Shown here: piece after piece, positions 16,866 to 26,142 of the stretch
Numbering within the stretch: position 1 is the stretch's first letter
How the letters are laid out: every line of letters starts with the position of its first letter
Assembly: GCF_000724545.1 (NCBI RefSeq)
Contig: NZ_JHBV01000049.1
Span: forward strand, 79,076-143,075
Length of the DNA: 64,000 nt
Source of the DNA: Aureispira sp. CCB-QB1
GTDB taxonomy: Bacteria; Bacteroidota; Bacteroidia; Chitinophagales; Saprospiraceae
Reading direction: 5' to 3'
Program-made: the position numbers and the translations under genes
Notes under the pieces: model-generated
The model's input: the letters and a program-made list of their open reading frames with translations, nothing else
What the model was told of the DNA's origin: nothing
The model's database searches: none

Positions 16866-17783
16866 ATGAGATACGCAATATTAACACTATTACTTGGGCT
16901 ATTATGGGGAGATAGTTATGCTGGTGGACCTTGGGCAAAAAAAAAGGGAGAAGGCTATGTACAATTTGCAGCGTATGCCATTCCACCTATTAATAGACTT
17001 TCGATCAATGCGTATAGAACCAAGTTTTTAAATCGGTCTATTTTTGACGCTACAGCAGAGTTGTATGCAGAATATGGTTTGACAAAACGCTTCACCCTTT
17101 CTGCTTCATTACCTCTAAAAATTGTTTCATCTGGGCAAGAGGTGCAAACTGTTGACCCGAATCAATTGGGAACTAATGCTTTTGGTCCTCCAAGCATGGT
17201 ATTGGATGCAGGAACTCTAGTCGACTTAGGAAATGCTCGATTAGGAGGAAAGTATAATTTTTTTAGTAAAACCATCCATTTAGCAGCTCATGCTTTGATT
17301 TCGGCACCAACTGCTATACAAGCTTATAATCCTAATACAGGGTTGAGAACAGCTTATCCTTGTTGGGGATTTCAACCTTCTTTATCTATAGGATATGGCA
17401 AAGAGAAAATGTATACGTATTTGGAAAGTGGTATGAATTTTAGAACCCACGACTACAGTCACCAGTGGGTTGCGAATTTTGAAATAGGATGGCGAGTAGG
17501 GAAGCGTACCTATTTAGCAGTAGCTTTGGATGCGATTGTTTGTTTGCCAGGGCAGTCGGATATTCCAAACTCAACCCAAGAAGTACAAACAGGTTTGTAT
17601 GTTAACAATCAAAATTTTGTAGCATTCACTTTGAAGGCGATTGTACCTGTTTCGGATTACGTTGGTATGAATTTTTCTTTGTCAGGTGGTTTATGGGCAA
17701 ATAATGTACAACAGGGACCCAATATTGGTGTTGGGGTTTATTACAAATGGAAGAAAAAGAAAAAGTCAAGCGCTGTTGAGTAG
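16866..17783 (+). CDS. Outer-membrane beta-barrel-like protein of unknown function
   Basis: A 305-residue protein with a cleavable signal peptide (MRYAILTLLLGLLWGDSYAGG) and then alternating aromatic/hydrophobic strands typical of outer-membrane barrels (for example AAYAIPPINRLSINAY and LGGKYNFF). It ends in a strand with GVGVYYKW and a basic tail (KKKKKSS). The basic tail after the last strand is unusual for a BAM substrate, where the final residue of the strand is normally the C terminus. Role unknown; a channel for hydrophobic compounds is one possibility. Confidence 0.65.
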   Translation: MRYAILTLLLGLLWGDSYAGGPWAKKKGEGYVQFAAYAIPPINRLSINAYRTKFLNRSIFDATAELYAEYGLTKRFTLSASLPLKIVSSGQEVQTVDPNQLGTNAFGPPSMVLDAGTLVDLGNARLGGKYNFFSKTIHLAAHALISAPTAIQAYNPNTGLRTAYPCWGFQPSLSIGYGKEKMYTYLESGMNFRTHDYSHQWVANFEIGWRVGKRTYLAVALDAIVCLPGQSDIPNSTQEVQTGLYVNNQNFVAFTLKAIVPVSDYVGMNFSLSGGLWANNVQQGPNIGVGVYYKWKKKKKSSAVE

Positions 17784-17931
17784 TTCTTGGCTCTAACTTT
17801 GGCTGAAAATCAGCTTATAAAACTAAGTGAATCTACGGACTTAATTGTATATTGATGACAGTTGTTTGTTCAATAAGCTAGTTATTGGTGAACACGGCAC
17901 TACATTTTAATTCTTAAATTATTTTCTATTC

Positions 17932-18579
17932 ATGTTTTCTTTTAACAACCTAGTTCCTATTCCTTTGAGCGATCAATTAGAAACCTCTGATATTTGGGGG
18001 ACTACATTTGCTTTTGATGCCGCTACTCGATATTTTGTAGAAGCGCCATCTGGTAAAGGAAAAACGACATTTCAACACATTTTGTATGGTTTGAGAAAAG
18101 ACTATACTGGAGATGTCCGTATCAATGCATTGGGAGGGGAGTATGCTTTGACAGAATTGAGTTTGGATCAGTGGGCAGACATTCGCCAACGAGAATTGTC
18201 GGTTGTCTTTCAAGATTTACGCTTGTTTTTGGAATTGACAGCTTTAGAAAATATACAATTGAAAAATAACCTAACCAATCATCAACCCGAGTCGGCTATT
18301 GTAGCGATGGCGACAGAGTTGGGAGTAGAGCATTTGTTGGAGAAAAAATGCGGTCAAATGTCTTATGGGCAACGTCAACGTATTGCTATTATTCGTGCGC
18401 TTTGCCAACCGTTTAGATTCTTAATTATGGACGAACCTTTTTCGCATTTGGATAAAAATAATATTGAGAAATGTTGCCAATTAATTAGTCGAGAATGTCA
18501 AAAACAGGGCGCAGGTTTTGCGATTGCCTCTTTAGAAGAACGCTACTTTTTTGATTACGATCAAGAAGTTAAAATCTAG
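17932..18579 (+). CDS. ABC transporter ATP-binding protein (LolD/FtsE-like)
   Basis: A 215-residue ABC ATPase. The P-loop reads APSGKGKTT (the first Gly of GxSGxGK is Ala), the Q-loop is FQDLRLF, the signature is MSYGQRQR instead of LSGGQ, and Walker B is FLIMDEP followed by FSHLD. The spacing and LRLF after the Q-loop resemble LolD/FtsE/MacB-type ATPases, which work with FtsX-like permeases. No permease is adjacent. An LRR protein starts 14 bases after its stop codon and is probably co-transcribed. Confidence 0.88.
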   Translation: MFSFNNLVPIPLSDQLETSDIWGTTFAFDAATRYFVEAPSGKGKTTFQHILYGLRKDYTGDVRINALGGEYALTELSLDQWADIRQRELSVVFQDLRLFLELTALENIQLKNNLTNHQPESAIVAMATELGVEHLLEKKCGQMSYGQRQRIAIIRALCQPFRFLIMDEPFSHLDKNNIEKCCQLISRECQKQGAGFAIASLEERYFFDYDQEVKI

Positions 18580-18593
18580 ATAATGTATTTGAG

Positions 18594-20519
18594 ATGGAAG
18601 TATACGACTCTAGCAATATAAAAGGAAATGAGGCAAAAATTGTTTCTGCACGGTTTAGAAAACTTGACCGTCTTCCTAAAGCAATATTTGCTTGTTCTAA
18701 ATTAAAGTCGTTAGTTCTTATAAAATGCGATGTTAAACGTATTCCTCAAGCAATTACGAACTTTCAGCATTTAGAAACACTAGTCATTCGAGATTGTGGA
18801 CTAGAACAGTTGCCAGAGTACTTGGCAGATTTAAAGCAGTTAACTTATCTAGAAATTACAGGCAATGCTTTGGAGGTTGTTCCGAAATCACTAGCATTTG
18901 GGGAACGAGATTTACAACTTCATTTGACAGGAAATAAAATCCAATCTATTTCCAAAGACTTTTTCGCACTCAATACACGTATTACCCAGTTAAGTTTGAC
19001 GAATAATGCGTTGTCTGAATTGCCTGAATTGGACGAAGATTGTTTGCATTTAAGGGAATTGAGAATTGCGGGCAATCGACTAGAATCCTTGTCGCCAAAT
19101 TTTATCAAAAAACTAAAAGCACTCACTTTTCTAGATATTAGAAACAATCCTTACAAACAATTGCCCTTAGCCATTCTTAACTTGGATTTAAATTCTAATG
19201 GCTGTCGTTTGTATGCCCAAGATTTGGGTTTGGATGAGGATTGGTTAAAAGCAACTTCCTTTTCTATTTTATTAAAGGCTTTCAAAGTCGTTTCTTTAGA
19301 TTTTGAAGGTAGAAAAGTGGCTTATCAGTTATTAACTCAATCTTCAAAAAGAACATTTGAACAAGACAGCTTACTAAAGTGCTTGACTCTAAAACATCAA
19401 GAGATTGGTGAACGAGCATTAGAACAGCTATTGCTACAACAGCAAGAAGCATTGGCTAACAATCCACTAGATGAAAAAAGTGAACTGGCAATTTGGGGTA
19501 AAACGAATCTACCTAAGAAGTCGCTCAAAGAAAAAATAAAAGAAAAAGGAATTCAATATGTTACCAAAATAAAAGCTACAACAACGCATGTCGTATTAGC
19601 ACCACCCATCAAACTACCTTCAATAAATAATGTTGAGCAATTGGTGTTCATCGACGAAGCAACTTTGTTGAATTTTTTAGAAATTGAAAAAGGAAGATAT
19701 CTAAAAACAGAGGAAACGAGTCCAACAGATATAGAACATTTGACGACCTTGCTTTATCACAAAGATATTGAAAATAGAACCTTGGCATTGGCTATTATGA
19801 AGGAAGGAGGGGTGCCGAAAGTCTTGTTAACAGATTTGTTTTTGATTTGGAGAGATACAAAAAATGATGCCTCTTTTCGAAAAAAGGTATTGAGTTTGTT
19901 AAAACAAAACGCAAGCAAAACGCTGCAATCTAAATTGGCGGCTAAGGTTCGTCCCATTATGCGTGCCACCTTAGATGAGTACACGTTGGAGGATAATTTA
20001 CAGCATTATACCAAAGGGACGGAGTTGGATGCTTGGAGGATTGGTCGTTATGTTTTTAGGAATTTTAAGAATGGTTTGCGTTTTTGGTTACAGCATTTGT
20101 CAACAGAAGAAAAAAATACCTTAATTAATTTCTTGATAGACAAACGACCTGATTTCGTTTTGAAAAATTGTTACTTCCAAGCACTAGAGGAATTGTTTTT
20201 GTATAAAAATGCCAAACGAGTGGCTATCGAAAAAGCTAATCTAACGTCTTTTCCAAAAAAGTTACTAGATTTTCAGCAAATGTGGTATTTGTCTTTAGGC
20301 AACAATGAAATTTGCCAATTGCCAGATGATTTGGAGCGTCTACAAGGTTTGCGTACGTTAAATTTAAAAGGAAATAAATTAGAGGAATTTCCTGCCGTAT
20401 GTAAACGAATGAACCGATTAAAAGTAATTGTCTTAGCAATGAATCCTTTGGTTTGGAATAAGAAATTTGTGGATACTGCACTGTATTCCTACGATGAGGT
20501 TGTAGCCAAACGGAAATAA
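18594..20519 (+). CDS. Leucine-rich repeat protein with internal BRCT-like segment
   Basis: A 641-residue protein without signal peptide. Residues about 30-200 hold LRRs of the type L.xL.LxxNxLxxLP. Residues about 297-362 (AIWGKTNLPKKSLKEKIKEK, then TTTHVVLA and the FIDEATLLNFL strand-helix) look like a BRCT domain. A helical segment follows, and residues about 548-630 hold further LRRs. LRRs and BRCT domains both bind proteins (BRCT often phosphoproteins or DNA ends), so a scaffold role is likely. It is in the same operon as the ABC ATPase. The BRCT assignment is by eye and needs profile confirmation. Confidence 0.75.
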   Translation: MEVYDSSNIKGNEAKIVSARFRKLDRLPKAIFACSKLKSLVLIKCDVKRIPQAITNFQHLETLVIRDCGLEQLPEYLADLKQLTYLEITGNALEVVPKSLAFGERDLQLHLTGNKIQSISKDFFALNTRITQLSLTNNALSELPELDEDCLHLRELRIAGNRLESLSPNFIKKLKALTFLDIRNNPYKQLPLAILNLDLNSNGCRLYAQDLGLDEDWLKATSFSILLKAFKVVSLDFEGRKVAYQLLTQSSKRTFEQDSLLKCLTLKHQEIGERALEQLLLQQQEALANNPLDEKSELAIWGKTNLPKKSLKEKIKEKGIQYVTKIKATTTHVVLAPPIKLPSINNVEQLVFIDEATLLNFLEIEKGRYLKTEETSPTDIEHLTTLLYHKDIENRTLALAIMKEGGVPKVLLTDLFLIWRDTKNDASFRKKVLSLLKQNASKTLQSKLAAKVRPIMRATLDEYTLEDNLQHYTKGTELDAWRIGRYVFRNFKNGLRFWLQHLSTEEKNTLINFLIDKRPDFVLKNCYFQALEELFLYKNAKRVAIEKANLTSFPKKLLDFQQMWYLSLGNNEICQLPDDLERLQGLRTLNLKGNKLEEFPAVCKRMNRLKVIVLAMNPLVWNKKFVDTALYSYDEVVAKRK

Positions 20520-20715
20520 ATTTTAATACTTACCACAACTCATTTTTTAGCCCTTCTACAGAACAAAAATTAGCGAATTATTATTATATTATTGTTTACT
20601 ATGAAACTTAAGCAAGGAAGACTAAGGAGCAATATATTTATTTCTCTTATCCTACTTGGTTCATGGTGAGTTGCCTTGAATAAAGAATATCTTATAAAAC
20701 CTATTTTATTAACGT

Positions 20716-21195
20716 ATGAACAGGAATTTAGTAGAAGAAAAACTGCGAGAATTAAAATTAAGTTTACCTAATGTGTCATTGCCAGGAGGGTCTTATGTCT
20801 CTGTCAATATACGTGGGGCAATAGCTTATGTGGCTATCCAATTTCCAATTATTAATCAAGCTCATTTTTATCAAGGTCGTTTAGGCGTAGAAATTTCTAC
20901 CGAGGACGGTTACAAAGCGATGCAATTATGTGCTTTGAATGTCCTAGCTCAAATAAAAGCAAAAGTAGGTTTTGATAAAGTGCTTGGGTTGAACCACATT
21001 GATGCGTATTATCAATCTGGAGAACATTGGGACGAAGGACCCTCTATTGTCAATGGAGCCTCTGATTTGTTTGTCAATATTTTAGGTGAAAAAGGAAAAC
21101 ACTCTAGGGCTATTTTTGGAGTGCATAAGTTGCCTCGAAATTTTAGTGTAGGGCTAACGGCTACTTTTACATTGATTACGGATATGCCATCTTAA
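20716..21195 (+). CDS. RidA/YjgF-YER057c-UK114 family protein
   Basis: A 159-residue member of the longer RidA branch (YjgF-like group 1). Diagnostic stretches are GGSYVSVNIRG near the start, GRLGVEISTEDGYKAMQLCALN in the middle, and VNGASDLFVNILGEKGKHSRAIFGV, which holds the arginine equivalent to the substrate-binding Arg of RidA. RidA deaminates reactive 2-aminoacrylate and related enamines. The function of this longer branch is less certain. The gene stands alone, with about 195 bases before and 290 after it without genes. Confidence 0.85.
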   Translation: MNRNLVEEKLRELKLSLPNVSLPGGSYVSVNIRGAIAYVAIQFPIINQAHFYQGRLGVEISTEDGYKAMQLCALNVLAQIKAKVGFDKVLGLNHIDAYYQSGEHWDEGPSIVNGASDLFVNILGEKGKHSRAIFGVHKLPRNFSVGLTATFTLITDMPS

Positions 21196-21487
21196 ATAAA
21201 GGAAATTTTAAATTGGAAAAATTCAATAATGTTATAACAAGTTCCTAATTAAAATTGATTACTTTATGGTACTTTTAGGAATAAAGTAATATGCTTTATG
21301 ATATGTTATAACACTGCACTCACGCGCATTTTATTGGGTAGAATGAACTGCTGTTAGAGTCAGTTGAACGAACTATTGTGACAAGCATAAACAGTAGAAT
21401 GAAAATTAATTAAAAATTAATCGGTCATCTCATAATAGAGTATATTTTGTTCTACTGTATCTCAATGATAAACTCAGGAACATTCAT

Positions 21488-24334
21488 ATGCCATATTTAC
21501 TCTACATAATTTTATTTTGGGGATACTCAACGCTTACCTTTGGACAAAAAGATTGTGACAAAAGCATCTATCAGGTAGCTGAATCGGGTTGGATTAGCTG
21601 CTCGGTAACCTTAGACGCTAAAACCAATCAAGACTATTCAATTCGCTTTGTAAGTTCGATCAAAGGCTTAACAGCAACAATTACTAGTACATATTCTGGA
21701 GCAATCTTATCAAAAGGCGATTATTGGATTTTTATTACTAATAATGGACTTAAACGAGCTTTTTTGTGTCAAGATAAAACACGTGTTGTTTCTTTAGAAG
21801 GTAAGCAACAGTATGTGACAACGATTGTTGTCAACTGGAAAGGGTTAGAGTGGCTTGCTCAGCATAAAATTCATAGTTTTGGGGCAATGAATCAAGCTAT
21901 GAAAAGTAGTCGATTATCAGAGGTGAAGTTATCTAGCCTTGCGGCACGAACATTTTGGAATCTCTCAAAATGTTTTTATTACTCTGTTGATCAGCAAATG
22001 ACAACTCTTATAGAAGAACCAATTGTTGATAACAAAAAATTAGAACAAGTAGAATTATCTGCAACTAGCACGAATTCGGTGGAGTTTAGCAATATAGATA
22101 TCAATGCGAATAAAAACCCTATTCGATATAGTGGCGTTGATCAACCCAATTATGCGAAAGGGTTGAGTCAAATGGCAGAATTATATCAAGCCGCAAACGA
22201 TCCTGTTAAAGCAGAGCAGTATTATCTAGAAGCACAACAGAGTATTGTTCAGTTTTCGGGAATAGACTATGCGGATTATCCAGATTTATTAAATGATTTG
22301 GGCGCTTTTTATCAACAGGTAGGAGATGTGCAGAAAGCAAAACAGCATTATTTAGATGCTAAGGATTTGATTGAAAAAATATTTGGCAATCACCATCCCC
22401 AATATCCAATCACATTGAACAGTTTAGGAGCACTACATCTGTCGGTTGATGAATTGGAGAACTCTGAAGAGTACCATCAACAAGCTAAGGCATTATTGGA
22501 AGATGAATTTAGTGTCAGCCATCCAGAGTATACAACTACATTAGGCCACTTATCTAATTTTTATTTGGTTAAAAGAGATTATAAAAAAGCACTGGAAGTA
22601 TTAATGGATTTGGCAAAGAATTTAATCCATCAATTATACAGTTATTATCCTAGTTTGAATGAAGCGGAGCGGTTGAAATTTTTAAAGAATTTAAATCAAA
22701 CAGTTCATCAATTTTACTCCTCAGCAATACAACTATTGCCCAATATGCCTGAATTGAGTAATGAAATTGCGAACATCAATTTAGCAATAAAAGGTTTGGC
22801 TTTGGAGGGCAGTATTGCGACAAGGGCTAGCTTGTTAACGGCAGGGGATAGTTTATTGAGAAACCAATACTACAATTGGCTGGGAGTACGCCGCCAATTG
22901 GCACAAGCGGCGGTAATGCCCAAATTGGAGCGAGATATGTTGGGTATAAATTTGGAAGACTTGGATCAACGTGCCTTGGGGTTAGAGAAACAATTGAGTG
23001 CTGCTTCTGGAGCTTTATCCAATCAGTTTAAGTTACGTCGTCAACAGCTGACCGTAGATAGCATACGAGAACGTCTAAAGGCGGGAGAAGTAGCCATAGA
23101 TTTTATTCATTTTAACTATCATAATGGCAAAGATTGGGAAGATTCCATTCTCTACTATGCGATGGTTATCCAAAAAGGAAAAAAGACGACTCAAATGATT
23201 TCGTTGAGCAATCATAAGGAGTTGCAGGCTATATTAAATATTAACATCACTAAAAATAGCCAAAGCTACATCAATAGTTCTTTAACCAATAAGGAACTTT
23301 ATGAATTGATTTGGAAACCATTAGAACCGGAGTTGACCAGAGTTAAGCGAATTTATATATCTCCAACTGGATTGTTACATCAAATAGCATTTGCTGCGCT
23401 TCGAGACAAAAATGGAAAATTTCTTTTAGATTCTTATGAGGTGGTACAATATGGTTCTTTTAGAGACTTTGTATACCCTACCAATACCCAAAATATAAGG
23501 AAAGATATTGTCTTGGTTGGGGGGGCTAAATTTAGCGTAGATTCTGCTAAGTTGGTCAATTTGGTTAAAAAGATAAAAGATTCTACACAGGTTTTAACAA
23601 CTTATGATTTATATGCTTATGCGAATACTGCGTTGCCGTTGAGTCGAGCATTGGCTAATAATTTTTCTAGAGGAAATCTATTTTTTAACTACTTGGTTGG
23701 AACGAAAGAAGAAGTAGAAACGATTGATGTGCTGTTTAATCAGAAGAATTGGCAGACGCATAAGTACGTAGGAGAGGAGGCTTTGGAAGATAAAGTAAAA
23801 TTGCATTCTAGAAAAGCAGCACCTTATATTTTACACATCGCCACACATGGCTATTTTTTCAGACCTTTGACTCCAAGCCCTGTCGGTTCCAAGGAATTTT
23901 ACAAACAAATCATTTATGCACAAAATCCTTTGATGCGCTCTGGTTTGATTTTGACAGGAGCCAACCGAGTGTGGCAAGGCAAACGCCCAATAGAAGGCTT
24001 AGATGATGGGGTTTTGACCGCCTATGAGATATCAAATTTGGACTTGTATAAAACAGACTTAGTAGTTTTATCTTCTTGTGAGACTGGACTGGGCGATGTA
24101 TATGATAGCGAAGGTATTTTTGGCTTACAGAGAGCTTTAAAATCGGCAGGTGTACGCCAAATGTTGGTGACGTTATGGCGAATCCCCGACAAAGAAACAG
24201 CAGAATTGATGGGCGTTTTTTATGAGCATTATTTACAAACAGGCTCTGCTAAACAAGCGTTGAAATTGGCGCAAAAGGAAATGCAAGAAAAGTATAGCCC
24301 TTTTTACTGGGCAGGTTTTGTTTTGATTGAGTAA
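21488..24334 (+). CDS. Secreted TPR-CHAT domain protein (caspase-like)
   Basis: A 948-residue protein. It has a signal peptide (LLYIILFWGYSTLTFG), an N-terminal beta-rich domain, TPRs at about residues 215-380 (for example KAEQYYLEAQQSIVQFSGID, AKQHYLDAKDLI, NSEEYHQQAKALL), a helical middle, and a C-terminal CHAT domain. The catalytic dyad is visible: H787 in IATHGYFF and C864 in LSSCETGLG. CHAT domains belong to the caspase/separase clan. Exported CHAT-TPR proteins are common in Saprospiraceae and their substrates are unknown. A Crp/Fnr gene follows after 44 bases. Confidence 0.9.
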   Translation: MPYLLYIILFWGYSTLTFGQKDCDKSIYQVAESGWISCSVTLDAKTNQDYSIRFVSSIKGLTATITSTYSGAILSKGDYWIFITNNGLKRAFLCQDKTRVVSLEGKQQYVTTIVVNWKGLEWLAQHKIHSFGAMNQAMKSSRLSEVKLSSLAARTFWNLSKCFYYSVDQQMTTLIEEPIVDNKKLEQVELSATSTNSVEFSNIDINANKNPIRYSGVDQPNYAKGLSQMAELYQAANDPVKAEQYYLEAQQSIVQFSGIDYADYPDLLNDLGAFYQQVGDVQKAKQHYLDAKDLIEKIFGNHHPQYPITLNSLGALHLSVDELENSEEYHQQAKALLEDEFSVSHPEYTTTLGHLSNFYLVKRDYKKALEVLMDLAKNLIHQLYSYYPSLNEAERLKFLKNLNQTVHQFYSSAIQLLPNMPELSNEIANINLAIKGLALEGSIATRASLLTAGDSLLRNQYYNWLGVRRQLAQAAVMPKLERDMLGINLEDLDQRALGLEKQLSAASGALSNQFKLRRQQLTVDSIRERLKAGEVAIDFIHFNYHNGKDWEDSILYYAMVIQKGKKTTQMISLSNHKELQAILNINITKNSQSYINSSLTNKELYELIWKPLEPELTRVKRIYISPTGLLHQIAFAALRDKNGKFLLDSYEVVQYGSFRDFVYPTNTQNIRKDIVLVGGAKFSVDSAKLVNLVKKIKDSTQVLTTYDLYAYANTALPLSRALANNFSRGNLFFNYLVGTKEEVETIDVLFNQKNWQTHKYVGEEALEDKVKLHSRKAAPYILHIATHGYFFRPLTPSPVGSKEFYKQIIYAQNPLMRSGLILTGANRVWQGKRPIEGLDDGVLTAYEISNLDLYKTDLVVLSSCETGLGDVYDSEGIFGLQRALKSAGVRQMLVTLWRIPDKETAELMGVFYEHYLQTGSAKQALKLAQKEMQEKYSPFYWAGFVLIE

Positions 24335-24378
24335 CTTAGTAAACTGTATCTAGTTGTTTCAACAAAATTCTGGCAAAA

Positions 24379-24957
24379 ATGAAGGAGAAAATTATAGAAT
24401 ACATGGCTCAATTTGAGTTTTTTACAACAACAGAAATGGAGGAAATCGCTGCACAACTTCATATAGAGGCTTTCCCTAAAGGCACATTGTTGTTAAAAGA
24501 GGGCGAAATTGCAGACAAATGTTTTTTTGTGTTAGAAGGCTGCATTCGCCAATATTACCTAGTAGATGGGGAAGAAAAGACGACTGCTTTTTATACAGAA
24601 AAACAAGCCGCCGTTTCTTTTACAAGTTACGCAGAACAAAGTCCTTCAACGCATTATTTAGTCTGTGTAGAAGATTGTATCTTACTAGTTGGTAATCCAA
24701 CACAAGAACAGGCAATGTATCAGCAACATCCTAAATTAGAAGCATTTATTCGACTGTTGTTGGAGCAAGGATTTGGTAAAACTCAAGAACAATTTGCAAA
24801 CTTTATAAGTTCCTCACCCGAAAAACGTTACTGCGATTTGTTAAAAAATCAACCAGACTTGTTGCATCGAGTCCCACAGCATCAAATTGCAAGTTATTTG
24901 GGGGTGACACCAGAGTCTTTGAGTCGAATTCGAAAAAGGGTTGCTTCTAAGAAATAG
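24379..24957 (+). CDS. Crp/Fnr family transcriptional regulator
   Basis: A 192-residue regulator with an N-terminal cyclic-nucleotide-binding fold (KGTLLLKEGEIADKCFFVLEG) and a C-terminal helix-turn-helix (HQIASYLGVTPESLSRIRKR). No Fnr-type cysteine cluster is seen and the phosphate-binding cassette of true cAMP receptors is not obvious, as is usual for Bacteroidota members of this type. It may be co-transcribed with the CHAT gene 44 bases upstream. It is convergent with the DUF4386 gene, with only five bases between them. Confidence 0.9.
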   Translation: MKEKIIEYMAQFEFFTTTEMEEIAAQLHIEAFPKGTLLLKEGEIADKCFFVLEGCIRQYYLVDGEEKTTAFYTEKQAAVSFTSYAEQSPSTHYLVCVEDCILLVGNPTQEQAMYQQHPKLEAFIRLLLEQGFGKTQEQFANFISSSPEKRYCDLLKNQPDLLHRVPQHQIASYLGVTPESLSRIRKRVASKK

Positions 24958-24962
24958 CGCAT

Positions 24963-25652
24963 CTAGCTTTTTTTATTGTTTTGAACAATAAGCCAAATAC
25001 CGAGCCCAAGCTCCCCAAAAATCATTGGTAAACTAAAAATCATTTCTACAATTGGCTTGTAGTGTAGATAATGGTCGCTACTCAAACTGGCAATATTATT
25101 AAATAGATAACCAACAGCAGCAATTAACAAAAGCCAACTGATTGTTTTGGGTACAGGAGTTTCTCGTAGAGCAATAAATCCCAAAAAAAGCAAATGAAGA
25201 CCAAAGATGATTAACCCAAATGACCATATGGTATAGAAGTTCTGAATTTGATTCAAGACTTCAGAAGCCGATAAGGTTGAATTTGGGAGGTGGGGCAGGA
25301 TTAAAACCAAAGTTGTAATGGCAATTCCTAGAATGATCGTATAAACCAATCTAAATCCAGCCATCCACTTGGACCTAGTTTCGTCGAATCGCTTAAAATA
25401 TCCCCATAGCCCCCAAGAGGCAAGTAAATCGCAAATGAAGATAAGGATTAATCCTATTATCCCTAATACAAATAGGCTTATGTCTTGTTGAATGTTATTC
25501 ATGGTCATAATCGCATCTTCCAAGATAATTAATTGACCAAAGGCATAACCAATAGAAAAAATAGCAAGGATTGCCATGGTTATAATGGAAAGACCAGCTG
25601 TTAAGGCAGCAGAACGTTGTTGGGGTAAAGGCATTTTTAGTGCAAGTGTCAT
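24963..25652 (-). CDS. DUF4386 family membrane protein
   Basis: A 229-residue protein with six predicted membrane helices and the order of hydrophobic segments typical of DUF4386 (RSAALTAGLSIITMAILAI at the start, LLASWGLWGYF in the middle, and LLFLGFIALRE near the fifth helix). No enzymatic residues are known for the family and the function is unknown. Relatives are often found beside transcription regulators in Bacteroidota and Firmicutes, which fits the convergent Crp/Fnr neighbour. Confidence 0.8.
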   Translation of the reverse strand: MTLALKMPLPQQRSAALTAGLSIITMAILAIFSIGYAFGQLIILEDAIMTMNNIQQDISLFVLGIIGLILIFICDLLASWGLWGYFKRFDETRSKWMAGFRLVYTIILGIAITTLVLILPHLPNSTLSASEVLNQIQNFYTIWSFGLIIFGLHLLFLGFIALRETPVPKTISWLLLIAAVGYLFNNIASLSSDHYLHYKPIVEMIFSLPMIFGELGLGIWLIVQNNKKS

Positions 25653-25791
25653 AATAAGCTTTGTTTGTAGTTTTTGATTGTTTTAAGGTTTATACAACAA
25701 AGTTAAATGACAGGACGGTCTTATTCATTGACTAAAGATAAGAAATGCTTTCAAGCCTCTTAAAAATGGGTAAGAAATATTTATGACTGTA

Positions 25792-26085
25792 TTATAGACT
25801 TTCTGAAGGACCGAACCAAGACCATAATTCCCCGTCTTCGCTGAAGGTAGCAGAACAGGTAAAACATTCAAATTTATAAGTAGTTTGCCCTGACCAAACT
25901 TTTTGGGAGCTGGGTTTTCCTAAAATTCGGAGGACATTTTCTTGTGACATTCCCTTTTCTAAACTTGCCCATTTTTCACTACGAGTCATCTTACTTAGTG
26001 CTTCATCACTAGGACCTTGTGGCGATAGATCGCAGCTATGAAGGAATAGGAACAATAGAAATATAAAATAGATGGGTTGTTTCAT
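25792..26085 (-). CDS. Small BamE/SmpA-like lipoprotein
   Basis: A 97-residue lipoprotein (lipobox FLHSC). The mature part carries the SmpA/OmlA pattern W..LEKGMSQENVLRILGKPS, then a short beta hairpin (TTYKFECFTCSATFSEDGEL). This is the small alpha-beta domain of BamE, which is also found in many unrelated envelope lipoproteins. Whether it belongs to the outer-membrane assembly machine is doubtful because no other bam gene is near. Confidence 0.7.
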   Translation of the reverse strand: MKQPIYFIFLLFLFLHSCDLSPQGPSDEALSKMTRSEKWASLEKGMSQENVLRILGKPSSQKVWSGQTTYKFECFTCSATFSEDGELWSWFGPSESL

Positions 26086-26142
26086 TTGGTATGAAGTTTA
26101 GTTAAAAATAATATTTGGGGATATAACACCACAAGGAGGCTT

